The notes below the pieces were generated by a model that did not search any database, was not told the origin of the DNA, and saw nothing but the letters and a program-made list of their open reading frames with translations. Made by a program: the position numbers and the translations under genes. Positions 46,779 to 53,660 of a stretch of 64,000 nucleotides of DNA are shown in pieces. Numbering within the stretch: the stretch's first letter is position 1; each line of letters starts with the position of its first letter. The stretch is from Tidjanibacter sp. (GTDB taxonomy: Bacteria > Bacteroidota > Bacteroidia > Bacteroidales > Rikenellaceae): assembly GCA_017503805.1 (NCBI GenBank), contig JAFVSJ010000005.1:124001-188000 (forward strand), given 5' to 3'.

Positions 46779-47246
46779 TTATATCTCCGACTCAAGCACT
46801 TTCTTGGCCTGCTCTGCGCGGAACTCGTCGAGCTTCACCTTGAGGGCTTCGTCGGTCACTGCCATCATCGCCACAGCGAGCAGAGCTGCATTCTTTGCGC
46901 CATCTATGCCTACCGTGGCAACGGGAATACCCGAGGGCATCTGCACCATCGAGAGCAACGAATCCAAGCCTTCGAGCGAACGCGACTTGATGGGCACTCC
47001 AATTACGGGGAGCGTTGTAAATGCAGCAACCACACCTGCAAGGTGTGCAGCACCACCGGCACCAGCAATAATCGCCGCCATACCGCGCTCTCTTGCACCC
47101 GACACCCACTCCTCCAGTGCAGCGGGAGTACGATGTGCGCTCAATACTCTCTTTTCGTATTCAATTCCAAACTGCTCCAAAATAGCAGTCGCGCCCGACA
47201 TTACGCCCCAGTCGCTTGTCGAACCCATTACAACTCCAACTTTCAT
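46779..47246 (-). CDS. purE: N5-CAIR mutase (PurE, class I-like)
   Basis: 155 residues; the second step of AIR carboxylation. Seen: [12 protein letters not shown] at the N terminus, the [12 protein letters not shown] catalytic segment near residue 36, [15 protein letters not shown] near residue 62 and [26 protein letters not shown] near residues 98-123. HRTP and GGAAHL speak for class I, which normally needs PurK; no purK is present in the window. It is the first gene of the array, 55 bases before purL. Confidence 0.95.
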   Translation of the reverse strand: MKVGVVMGSTSDWGVMSGATAILEQFGIEYEKRVLSAHRTPAALEEWVSGARERGMAAIIAGAGGAAHLAGVVAAFTTLPVIGVPIKSRSLEGLDSLLSMVQMPSGIPVATVGIDGAKNAALLAVAMMAVTDEALKVKLDEFRAEQAKKVLESEI

Positions 47247-47277
47247 TCTTTATTGATAATCTAAATATAGTAAAAGT

Positions 47278-47308
47278 GTGACCGCCAACGCAATATGTTG
47301 GCGGTCAC
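47278..47308 (-). terminator. Hairpin between the 53-codon leader ORF and purE
   Basis: A perfect 12-bp GC-rich inverted repeat (47278-47289 with 47297-47308), 7-base loop, followed on the minus strand by ACTTTTAC. It begins 5 bases after the stop of the 53-codon ORF and ends about 31 bases before the purE ATG. It can act as terminator of the small gene or as an attenuator for the purine array. Confidence 0.65.
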
Positions 47309-47313
47309 CCATT

Positions 47314-47475
47314 TTATTTCACTTCGTATATGGTCGCAATTTTAGCTTTCGAGTGAGCACATTTCTCGGGAGCAAGGGCCATTTCAAGCCTCCTCGCTTC
47401 CAGCCAGACGCTACCTGCATCCAACATTGTGCGCCTCCAATTCGTTCGGGCGGATATGTTTCGGGGTTGCCTCAT
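47314..47475 (-). CDS. Predicted 53-residue protein or leader ORF upstream of purE
   Basis: The frame runs from ATG at 47473-47475 to TAA at 47314-47316. The product starts MRQPRNISARTNWRRTMLD and ends KIATIYEVK; it is basic, helical-looking and has a single Cys at about residue 39, with no membrane segment. It fills the otherwise gene-free 386 bases between pyrB and purE, has a -7 box about 95 bases upstream and a hairpin right after its stop. It may be an independent small protein or a translated leader controlling the purine array. I do not recognise a family. Confidence 0.55.
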   Translation of the reverse strand: MRQPRNISARTNWRRTMLDAGSVWLEARRLEMALAPEKCAHSKAKIATIYEVK

Positions 47476-47570
47476 AATAATCTCTATTTTTGCTGACCAC
47501 TACCCTATCATTCGAGCATCGGCAGCGACTATCGTTTGGGGTACCTTTCGGTTATCAATATCCAACTTCG

Positions 47571-47578
47571 CAAAGTTA
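47571..47578 (-). promoter_or_regulatory. Promoter -7 box upstream of the purine array
   Basis: TAACTTTG on the minus strand matches TAnnTTTG. TTTC lies 20 bases upstream at the -33 position, one base off TTTG. Transcription would start near 47564 and give a 318-base leader before purE. Confidence 0.5.
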
Positions 47579-47632
47579 CGAATTTATTCCTATTCTACGA
47601 AATGATTTTTTCAATAATTTATCAACAAATTG

Positions 47633-48721
47633 TTACAATTTTGCCTTCGATTCGCAATATACGCAACGGAACTTACCAGGTTTGTCGGTTGCGGGGCGGA
47701 AGAGCGAATCCACATTCTCCATATTGGAGATGCAGCGTTTATTGTGACAAACATACTCATTACGGATAGCATCCTCGGGAATAAGATCGATGGTCTTGCT
47801 ATCATCTTTAGCCCACTCGAGGAGTTTCATAATGAGAGCCATACGTACAAACTTGCCGTTCTCTACCTGACGGAAATATGCTGCTCTGGGATCGGCATCC
47901 ACATCTACGGTAATCTCGTTTACGCGGGGCAGCGGGTGGAGAATCCTCATCTCGGGACGGGCATTCTTGAGTTTCGACGAATCGAGAATAAAGCTATCTT
48001 TCAGACGGTCAAATTCATCCTCATCGAGGAAACGCTCTTTCTGTACGCGAGTCATATAGAGCACGTCAAGATCGCCCATAACCTCCTCCATCGACGATAC
48101 CTCAATGTAGGGAACATTGTTTTTCTCGCAAACCTCGTGTTTCATATATCCGGGCAGACGGAGCTGGTCGGGAGCGATGAGCACTACTTTCACACCCTCG
48201 TAGCGCGACATCGCCTTGATGAGCGAATGAACGGTACGACCAAAGCGAAGGTCTCCACAGAAACCGATAGTGAGGTTGTCGAAACGACCGATCTCACGTT
48301 TGATGGTCAGAAGGTCAGTAAGAGTCTGAGTGGGGTGACTATGACTACCGTCACCTGCATTGATAATAGGCACCGTAGCATTCTGAGCAGCTACCAAAGC
48401 AGCGCCCTCCTCAAAGTGGCGCATAGCGATGATATCTGCAAAGCAGCTGATAACCTTGGTAGTGTCGGCGCAAGTCTCACCTTTGGCTACCGAGGAGCTC
48501 TTTGCATCCGAGAAACCGAGAACAGTGCCACCGAGTTCGAGCATTGCTGCGGTGAAACTCAAGCGGGTGCGAGTACTTGGCTCATAGAAGAGCGTAGCGA
48601 GTTTCTTACCTTTGCAGGCCTCTGAATATTTCTCGCGATTGTCGATGATGTCAAGAGCGAGGTTGATTACTTCGTCAAGTTCCTGCATCGAAAGGTCGGT
48701 GGGGTCAATCAAGTGTCTCAT
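47633..48721 (-). CDS. pyrB: Aspartate carbamoyltransferase fused to a PyrI-like zinc domain
   Basis: 362 residues. The catalytic chain occupies about residues 1-308: the carbamoyl-phosphate site [12 protein letters not shown] near residue 46, the SSSVAKGET loop near residue 76, [10 protein letters not shown] near residue 130 and [10 protein letters not shown] near residue 263. The following tail has Cys325, Cys330, Cys353 and Cys356 spaced C-x4-C and C-x2-C, identical to the zinc ligands of the E. coli regulatory chain PyrI, within CHNKRCISN and FRCVYC. PyrI's N-terminal nucleotide-binding domain is absent, and no separate pyrI is in the operon. The fusion probably stabilises a trimer or mediates chain contacts without allosteric control (inference). 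It is the last gene of the pyr operon. Confidence 0.94.
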   Translation of the reverse strand: MRHLIDPTDLSMQELDEVINLALDIIDNREKYSEACKGKKLATLFYEPSTRTRLSFTAAMLELGGTVLGFSDAKSSSVAKGETCADTTKVISCFADIIAMRHFEEGAALVAAQNATVPIINAGDGSHSHPTQTLTDLLTIKREIGRFDNLTIGFCGDLRFGRTVHSLIKAMSRYEGVKVVLIAPDQLRLPGYMKHEVCEKNNVPYIEVSSMEEVMGDLDVLYMTRVQKERFLDEDEFDRLKDSFILDSSKLKNARPEMRILHPLPRVNEITVDVDADPRAAYFRQVENGKFVRMALIMKLLEWAKDDSKTIDLIPEDAIRNEYVCHNKRCISNMENVDSLFRPATDKPGKFRCVYCESKAKL

Positions 48722-48787
48722 AGTCGTATATTTATTTAATTTGGATTAAAGTTTTTGTTTAACTAACCTATACTGATTTTTCTCTTA

Positions 48788-49426
48788 TTATTTGTTCATC
48801 CAAGACTCATCTTGGGGGTTGGCCATAAACTGTTTGAGTCGCGCTTCATCACTCTGCTCGATGTAACCTTTCTCCACAGCCACACCCACGAGAGTATCGA
48901 AGTTGGAGAGCGAGTAGTTCACCACGTTTGCAGCCGCAAGTCTCTCAAGACCTTTCTTCATACCATAGGTAAAAATGCTAACTACACCAAGCACTTCGGC
49001 ACCCGCCTCACGCAGAGCCTCCACCACATCAATGCAGCTACCTCCTGTAGAGATAAGATCCTCTATCACAACCACCTTTGCGCCCTTTTCGAGTCTACCC
49101 TCTATGCGATTACCTCTACCGTGGTCTTTGGCACTTCCGCGCACGTAGCCCATAGGCATATCGAGAATATCGGCTGCGATGGCAGCGTGGGCAATACCAG
49201 CCGTACTCGTACCCATCAGCACCTCCGCCTCGGGGAATTTATCTTTGACGGTCTGCGCAATAGCATTCTCAACAACTTTGCGCGCTGCGGGGGCAGTCAG
49301 AATGAGGCGATTATCGCAATAGATGGGGCTTTTGATGCCACTTGCCCAAGTGAAAGGCTTATCGGGGCTCAAGAAAACTGCTCCGATGCTCAGCAATTCG
49401 GCTGCTACTATTTTTTCGGTATTCAT
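48788..49426 (-). CDS. pyrE: Orotate phosphoribosyltransferase
   Basis: 212 residues; converts orotate and PRPP to OMP. Seen: the FTWASGIKSPIYCDNR segment near residue 25, MGTSTAGIAHAA near residue 73, the YVRGSAKDHGRGNRIEG flexible loop near residue 94 and the PRPP-binding motif VVVIEDLISTGGSCID near residue 120. It follows pyrF after 17 bases and precedes pyrB. Confidence 0.95.
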   Translation of the reverse strand: MNTEKIVAAELLSIGAVFLSPDKPFTWASGIKSPIYCDNRLILTAPAARKVVENAIAQTVKDKFPEAEVLMGTSTAGIAHAAIAADILDMPMGYVRGSAKDHGRGNRIEGRLEKGAKVVVIEDLISTGGSCIDVVEALREAGAEVLGVVSIFTYGMKKGLERLAAANVVNYSLSNFDTLVGVAVEKGYIEQSDEARLKQFMANPQDESWMNK

Positions 49427-49443
49427 ATATCAATTAAAGTTAA

Positions 49444-50157
49444 TTAGTTCAACTCCAAAAATTCCGCAACACAACGGCGATATGCCGCAACAGGATCCTC
49501 TGCAGCAGTAATGGGACGACCCACAACGATATAGTCCGAACCGAGCTGGCGGGCGCGTGCGGGCGAAGTGATGCGCACCTGATCATCGGCTGCCGAGTCG
49601 GCAAAGCGGATACCGGGTGTAATGGTCATAAACTCATTGCCGCAAGCCTCCTTAACAATGGTCGACTCAAGAGGTGAGCATACTACTCCGTCGAGACCTG
49701 CCTCTTTGGCATTGCGAGCATATTTGATGATAGTGTCACCGATGGTTGCACTGATGAGCAGTTCTTGTTGCATAGTCTGCTCCGAGGTCGAGGTGAGTTG
49801 TGTCACAGCAATCAGCAGAGGGCGAGTACCATCCGCACGAGTAAGTCCCTCCTTGGCTGCTTTCATCATCTCCACTGTGCCAGATGCGTGTACATTTACC
49901 ATATCCACATCCAAAGCAGAGAGCACCTTCATAGCTTTACGAACCGTATTGGGGATGTCGTGGAGCTTCAGATCGAGGAAAATTTTGTGACCTCTGCGTT
50001 TAATCTCTTTTACGATGGCGTTACCCTCGGCATAGTAGAGTTCCATACCGATTTTGAGAAATGGTTTGCGTTCCTCATTCTCGAATTTGTCCAAGAAAGC
50101 GAGCGTCTCCTCTTTCGACGAGAAGTCACAAGCAATGATTACATCTTTTGCGTTCAT
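49444..50157 (-). CDS. pyrF: Orotidine 5'-phosphate decarboxylase
   Basis: 237 residues; OMP to UMP. The catalytic tetrad segment is FLDLKLHDIPNTV near residue 60 (Asp-x-Lys-x-x-Asp), with the FLKIGMELYYAEG segment near residue 33 and TPGIRFADSAADDQVR near residue 180, and GRPITAAEDPVAAYR near residue 215 for phosphate binding. The start overlaps the pyrD stop by 4 bases. Confidence 0.95.
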   Translation of the reverse strand: MNAKDVIIACDFSSKEETLAFLDKFENEERKPFLKIGMELYYAEGNAIVKEIKRRGHKIFLDLKLHDIPNTVRKAMKVLSALDVDMVNVHASGTVEMMKAAKEGLTRADGTRPLLIAVTQLTSTSEQTMQQELLISATIGDTIIKYARNAKEAGLDGVVCSPLESTIVKEACGNEFMTITPGIRFADSAADDQVRITSPARARQLGSDYIVVGRPITAAEDPVAAYRRCVAEFLELN

Positions 50158-51053
50158 ACGATTCCGATTATATCTGTAAGTTTTTCTATTCCAAGTCTTT
50201 CCATTTCCGCTGGCAGAGCCTCAATAATCTCCTTGCAAGCGTAGGGATTGCGCAAGTTGGCCGCACCCACTTCCACTGCCGTTGCTCCTGCCATCATCAT
50301 CTCGATTACGTCTGCTGCGCTCTCTACGCCACCGCAGCCGATGACGGGAATCTTGCAAGCCTTCGACACCTGATAGACCATCCTCACCGCCACGGGGAAT
50401 ACGGCTGCGCCCGAGAAACCACCCATCTTATTAGCAATCACAGGTTTTCGTGTGCGGGTGTCGATCCTCATACCGAGCATCGTATTAATCAGGCATATAC
50501 CATCTGCACCTGCCTCTTCGGCAGCTTTAGCTATAGCCACAATATCGGTCACATTAGGAGTAAGTTTCACGTATAGCGGCTTTGTCACCACCTTCTTAAC
50601 GGCTCTTACCACCTCGGCTACCGACTCGGGCGATGTGCCAAAACTCATACCGCCTCCGTGAACATTGGGGCAACTCACATTGAGCTCAATAATCTCCACC
50701 TGCTCCTCTTTGGTGATTTTCTCACAGCACTCCACATATTCGTCTATCGAGAATCCGCTGATATTGGCCACGATAGGTTTGCGGAAAACCGCCCTCATTT
50801 TGGGCAGTTCTTCGGCCACAACGGCATCAATGCCCGGGTTCTGCAATCCTACGGCATTAATCATTCCTGCGCTACACTCGGCCACCCTCGGCAGTGGGTT
50901 GCCATAGCGAGCCTCACGCGTAGTGCCTTTGAACGATATGGAGCCCAAGATATTGATATCGTAAAATTCGGCCATACCATAGCCGTAGCCGAAGCATCCG
51001 CTTGCGGGAATCACAGGGTTGTCGAGCTTCACTCCGCTCAACACGACACTCAT
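50154..51053 (-). CDS. pyrD: Dihydroorotate dehydrogenase B, catalytic subunit
   Basis: 299 residues from MSVVLSGVKLDNPV, a class 1B enzyme that works with PyrK. Seen: IPASGCFGYG near residue 15, GNPLPRVAEC near residue 53, the catalytic Cys in IELNVSCPNVHGGG near residue 125, KLTPNVTDIV near residue 160 and GCGGVESAADVIEMMMAGATAVEVG near residue 245. An ATG 18 bases upstream would overlap the pyrK stop and is possible. The upstream AAGAGAG before the chosen ATG resembles a Shine-Dalgarno site. Confidence 0.94.
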   Translation of the reverse strand: MSVVLSGVKLDNPVIPASGCFGYGYGMAEFYDINILGSISFKGTTREARYGNPLPRVAECSAGMINAVGLQNPGIDAVVAEELPKMRAVFRKPIVANISGFSIDEYVECCEKITKEEQVEIIELNVSCPNVHGGGMSFGTSPESVAEVVRAVKKVVTKPLYVKLTPNVTDIVAIAKAAEEAGADGICLINTMLGMRIDTRTRKPVIANKMGGFSGAAVFPVAVRMVYQVSKACKIPVIGCGGVESAADVIEMMMAGATAVEVGAANLRNPYACKEIIEALPAEMERLGIEKLTDIIGIV

Positions 51054-51061
51054 ATCTCTCT

Positions 51062-51811
51062 TTACTTCCATATCAACTCCTCCTTGCTAAATACGGGGCC
51101 CTCCTTGCAGATACGTTTTGCACCACTGCGAGTCTCCACACTACAACACATACATACGCCAAATCCGCAGGCCATCCTCTCATCGAGGCTCACCTCACCC
51201 GGCCACTCCAACGATTTGCAGAGAGCCCTGAGCATAGGCATAGGGCCGCAAGCGTAGAAGTAGTCGCACTCGAGTCCCTTTTCGCGGATAACATCAGTCA
51301 CAAAGCCTTTTGTGCCGACCGATCCATCGACGGTTGCCACATAGCACTCCACGCCAAGTTGCAAAAACATATCTTGTGTCACCACATCGGCGGCGCTATT
51401 GAAACCGAGAATCACTACGGGTTTTACGCCCCTTGCGAGGAGTTTTTTGGCAAGATTATAGAGCGGGGCACAGCCCACACCACCGCCGAGCAGTGCAGGG
51501 TGTTGGCAATCAGCATCCTCACTAAATCCATTGCCGAGTCCGGTCAGCAAGTCGAGCACTGTGCCCTCCTCCATCTGACTCATAGCTTTTGTACCCTCGC
51601 CAACCACATCGTAGACCAACGAAATGCTCTTCTCGTCGTAGTCGAAGATGGATATGGGCCTACGGAGGAACTTGCCCTCGATAGCCACATTTACAAACTG
51701 ACCTGCGCAGTCGATATATTGCGTATCGCCCTCAAGCACCATCAGCATCGTCTTTGCCGAGAGGGCCCTATTGGACACAACCGTATATTTATCTCTCTTA
51801 TACATAAGCAA
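51062..51811 (-). CDS. pyrK: Dihydroorotate dehydrogenase B, electron-transfer subunit
   Basis: 249 residues carrying FAD and a 2Fe-2S cluster and passing electrons from PyrD to NAD+. Seen: the FAD-binding LRRPISIFDYD segment near residue 50, the ALLGGGVGCAPLY dinucleotide loop near residue 107 and the C-terminal iron-sulfur cysteines in MACGFGVCMCC followed by RICKEGPVF near residues 215-240. It follows pyrC after 9 bases. Confidence 0.94.
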   Translation of the reverse strand: MLMYKRDKYTVVSNRALSAKTMLMVLEGDTQYIDCAGQFVNVAIEGKFLRRPISIFDYDEKSISLVYDVVGEGTKAMSQMEEGTVLDLLTGLGNGFSEDADCQHPALLGGGVGCAPLYNLAKKLLARGVKPVVILGFNSAADVVTQDMFLQLGVECYVATVDGSVGTKGFVTDVIREKGLECDYFYACGPMPMLRALCKSLEWPGEVSLDERMACGFGVCMCCSVETRSGAKRICKEGPVFSKEELIWK

Positions 51812-51820
51812 TTACTTTAT

Positions 51821-53101
51821 CTACTTTTCGTATGCGACTTTGCCCTGTGCGATGGTAAGTTCCACCTCTCCCCTCATTCTCATTCCGGCAAAAGGTGTGC
51901 TTTTGCCCATCGAGAGGAACTGAGTGGGATCTACTGTGTACTCGGAACGAAAATCCACAAGAGTGGCATCCAAAGGCTCGCCGAGTTTAATTCCGCCACC
52001 GATACCAAGCAGTCGGCGTGCATTGAGCGACATCAGCCTCACGAGGTGCTCGAGGTTGATAACTCCGCCACATACCATAAAGGTATAGATTGCCGCAAGC
52101 GAGGTTTCAATTCCCACAACACCCATAGCGCTCTTCTCCAGGCCACGATTTTTCTCCTCAAGCGAGTGGGGAGCGTGGTCGGTAGCAATCACATCTATGG
52201 TGCCGTCGGCTATACCTCTACGCAAGGCCTCCATATCCTCCCTACCTCGCAGGGGTGGATTCATCTTGAATCGGCCCTCTTCGCGCATATCTTCGTCGCA
52301 GAGCACAAGATAGTGAGGAGCGGTCTCGCAAGTGACTTTCACACCACGAGCTTTGGCTGCGCGGATGAGTTCCACGCTCTCTTTGGTGGAGATGTGGCAG
52401 ACGTGGAGACGACATCCGGTGCGTTCGGCAATCTCTATATCGCGCTCAACCTCGGCCCATTCGCTCTCGGAGCAAATACCTCGGTGTCCCCTACTTTGGG
52501 CCCATTCGCCGTCGTGAATATAGCCACCGTTGAGCAGACTCTCCACTTCACAGTGTGCGGCAAGCAGTTTGCCCGTAGGAGCAATGGCCTTCATAGCCTC
52601 CTCCATCACCTCGGCCGATTGCACGCCTGCACCATCATCGGAGAAACCTGCCACGTAGGGTGCGAGGGCTGCATAGTCTACACACTCATCACCCTTGCGG
52701 GCGAGAGTGATGGTTGCATAAGGGAGCACATCGATGACCGCATCGCGCTCAATTATATCGAGTTGAGTGCGGAGATTCTCAAGAGTATCGGGTGTGGGGT
52801 TAAGGTTAGGCATCGGGCATACGGTGGTAAATCCTCCACGAGCCGATGCTTTAGTTCCGGTTGCGATGGTTTCCTTATAACCGTAGCCTGGTTCACGCAA
52901 ATGAACGTGCATATCCACAAGGCCGGGCAATAGATAGCGACCTTCGCCATCTACAACAGCATCGCCAACGAAAGGTATGATCTCCTGTGCCACCTGTGTC
53001 AGCACTCCGCCCTCCACACGCACATCCAAGCGTTGGAAAGCATCATTATACCAAACCTTTGCGCCCTTGATTACCAACGACTCTCTATTCTCCAAACTCA
53101 T
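51821..53101 (-). CDS. pyrC: Dihydroorotase (class I)
   Basis: 426 residues; cyclises carbamoyl-aspartate. Zinc ligands are in DMHVHLREPG near residue 62, AAHCE near residue 180, HVCHIS near residue 235 and ATDHAPHS near residue 308; the class I feature FSDDGAGV is near residue 154. First structural gene of the pyr operon. Its ATG lies 23 bases after the attenuator T-run, so expression should depend on readthrough of that terminator. Confidence 0.95.
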   Translation of the reverse strand: MSLENRESLVIKGAKVWYNDAFQRLDVRVEGGVLTQVAQEIIPFVGDAVVDGEGRYLLPGLVDMHVHLREPGYGYKETIATGTKASARGGFTTVCPMPNLNPTPDTLENLRTQLDIIERDAVIDVLPYATITLARKGDECVDYAALAPYVAGFSDDGAGVQSAEVMEEAMKAIAPTGKLLAAHCEVESLLNGGYIHDGEWAQSRGHRGICSESEWAEVERDIEIAERTGCRLHVCHISTKESVELIRAAKARGVKVTCETAPHYLVLCDEDMREEGRFKMNPPLRGREDMEALRRGIADGTIDVIATDHAPHSLEEKNRGLEKSAMGVVGIETSLAAIYTFMVCGGVINLEHLVRLMSLNARRLLGIGGGIKLGEPLDATLVDFRSEYTVDPTQFLSMGKSTPFAGMRMRGEVELTIAQGKVAYEK

Positions 53102-53123
53102 ATCAATTCAGAAAAATAAGTAT

Positions 53124-53158
53124 AAAAAAAGAGGTAACTCGCAGGGGCGACTTACCTC
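53124..53158 (-). terminator. Predicted attenuator of the pyr operon
   Basis: On the minus strand the arm GAGGTAAGTCGC (53158 to 53147) pairs with GCGAGTTACCTC (53142 to 53131), with one mismatch and a 4-base loop, and is followed directly by seven U's (53130 to 53124). This is a complete intrinsic terminator between the promoter and pyrC. The stop codon of the 32-codon leader ORF lies inside the first arm. Confidence 0.8.
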
Positions 53159-53250
53159 ATATTCCGAAAAATTGCAAAGACACTACGACCACCAAAGCCA
53201 ACATTTCGTGCCATCTGGCAAGCGGGTGATATTTGGGTGCAAATGGTCAT
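53152..53250 (-). CDS. Predicted pyr operon leader peptide (32 codons)
   Basis: ATG at 53248-53250, TAA at 53152-53154. The product starts MTICTQISPACQ and ends FAIFRNMR. The predicted transcript start is about 18 bases before the ATG. The last codons cover a U-rich stretch (complement of 53166-53171) and the stop codon is within the terminator stem, so a ribosome finishing this ORF would occupy and melt the hairpin. The layout matches enterobacterial pyrL at pyrBI, where close coupling of ribosome and polymerase at low UTP allows readthrough. The peptide itself probably has no function. Confidence 0.6.
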   Translation of the reverse strand: MTICTQISPACQMARNVGFGGRSVFAIFRNMR

Positions 53251-53274
53251 AATCTTCACAGCTCAATTTGCCCA

Positions 53275-53304
53275 CAAAAGTAGTCAATTCTTTTGAGATT
53301 TCAA
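53275..53304 (-). promoter_or_regulatory. Promoter of the pyr operon
   Basis: On the minus strand: TTG (53302-53304, within TTTTG), 19-base spacer, TACTTTTG (53275-53282). An excellent Bacteroidota promoter, giving a leader of about 167 bases before pyrC. Confidence 0.75.
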
Positions 53305-53622
53305 AACGCCTCCACAACAAAATGTTATTTTTCGCACGACACGCCTCGTTAGGAAATCATCTGGTGATACAGCGATAGCATCAAGGAGTGTGGTCTCGAT
53401 GGCGGTTCCAATATATCCCCATCACACAAGGTCGTATTGAAACATATTAAAGATTAGAGTTTTAGGCCCACGCCGATCCGTTCAAATACAATCAAGAACG
53501 ATTAATAATGAAATAGTTGCAGACCGAAGTCTGGGTATTGTCAGATAGCCATCAGGCACGCATATCATAAGACTTGAGATAAAAAAGTGGCGATCAAAAG
53601 CTCAAATCTCGAAATTTATCGG
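53305..53622. other. Intergenic stretch between the divergent pyr and mutS promoters
   Basis: About 320 bases without an open frame that has a credible promoter, and without repeats or RNA genes that I can recognise. Confidence 0.5.
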
Positions 53623-53630
53623 TACTTTTG
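53623..53630 (+). promoter_or_regulatory. Promoter -7 box for mutS
   Basis: TACTTTTG matches TAnnTTTG and lies 30 bases before the GTG start at 53661. No convincing TTG is present at -33. Confidence 0.45.
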
Positions 53631-53660
53631 TAAGTTATAACCCTACAAAAACTGCAGCAA

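Noticed and set aside
47247..47632. A purine or PRPP riboswitch in the purE leader
   Set aside because: I could not find the conserved cores of the known purine, PRPP or ppGpp riboswitch classes; the region is better explained by the 53-codon ORF and a hairpin.
53341..53600. Insertion-sequence remnant upstream of mutS
   Set aside because: A short plus-strand frame near 53521-53572 looked vaguely protein-like, but it has no transposase motif, terminal repeats or target duplication.
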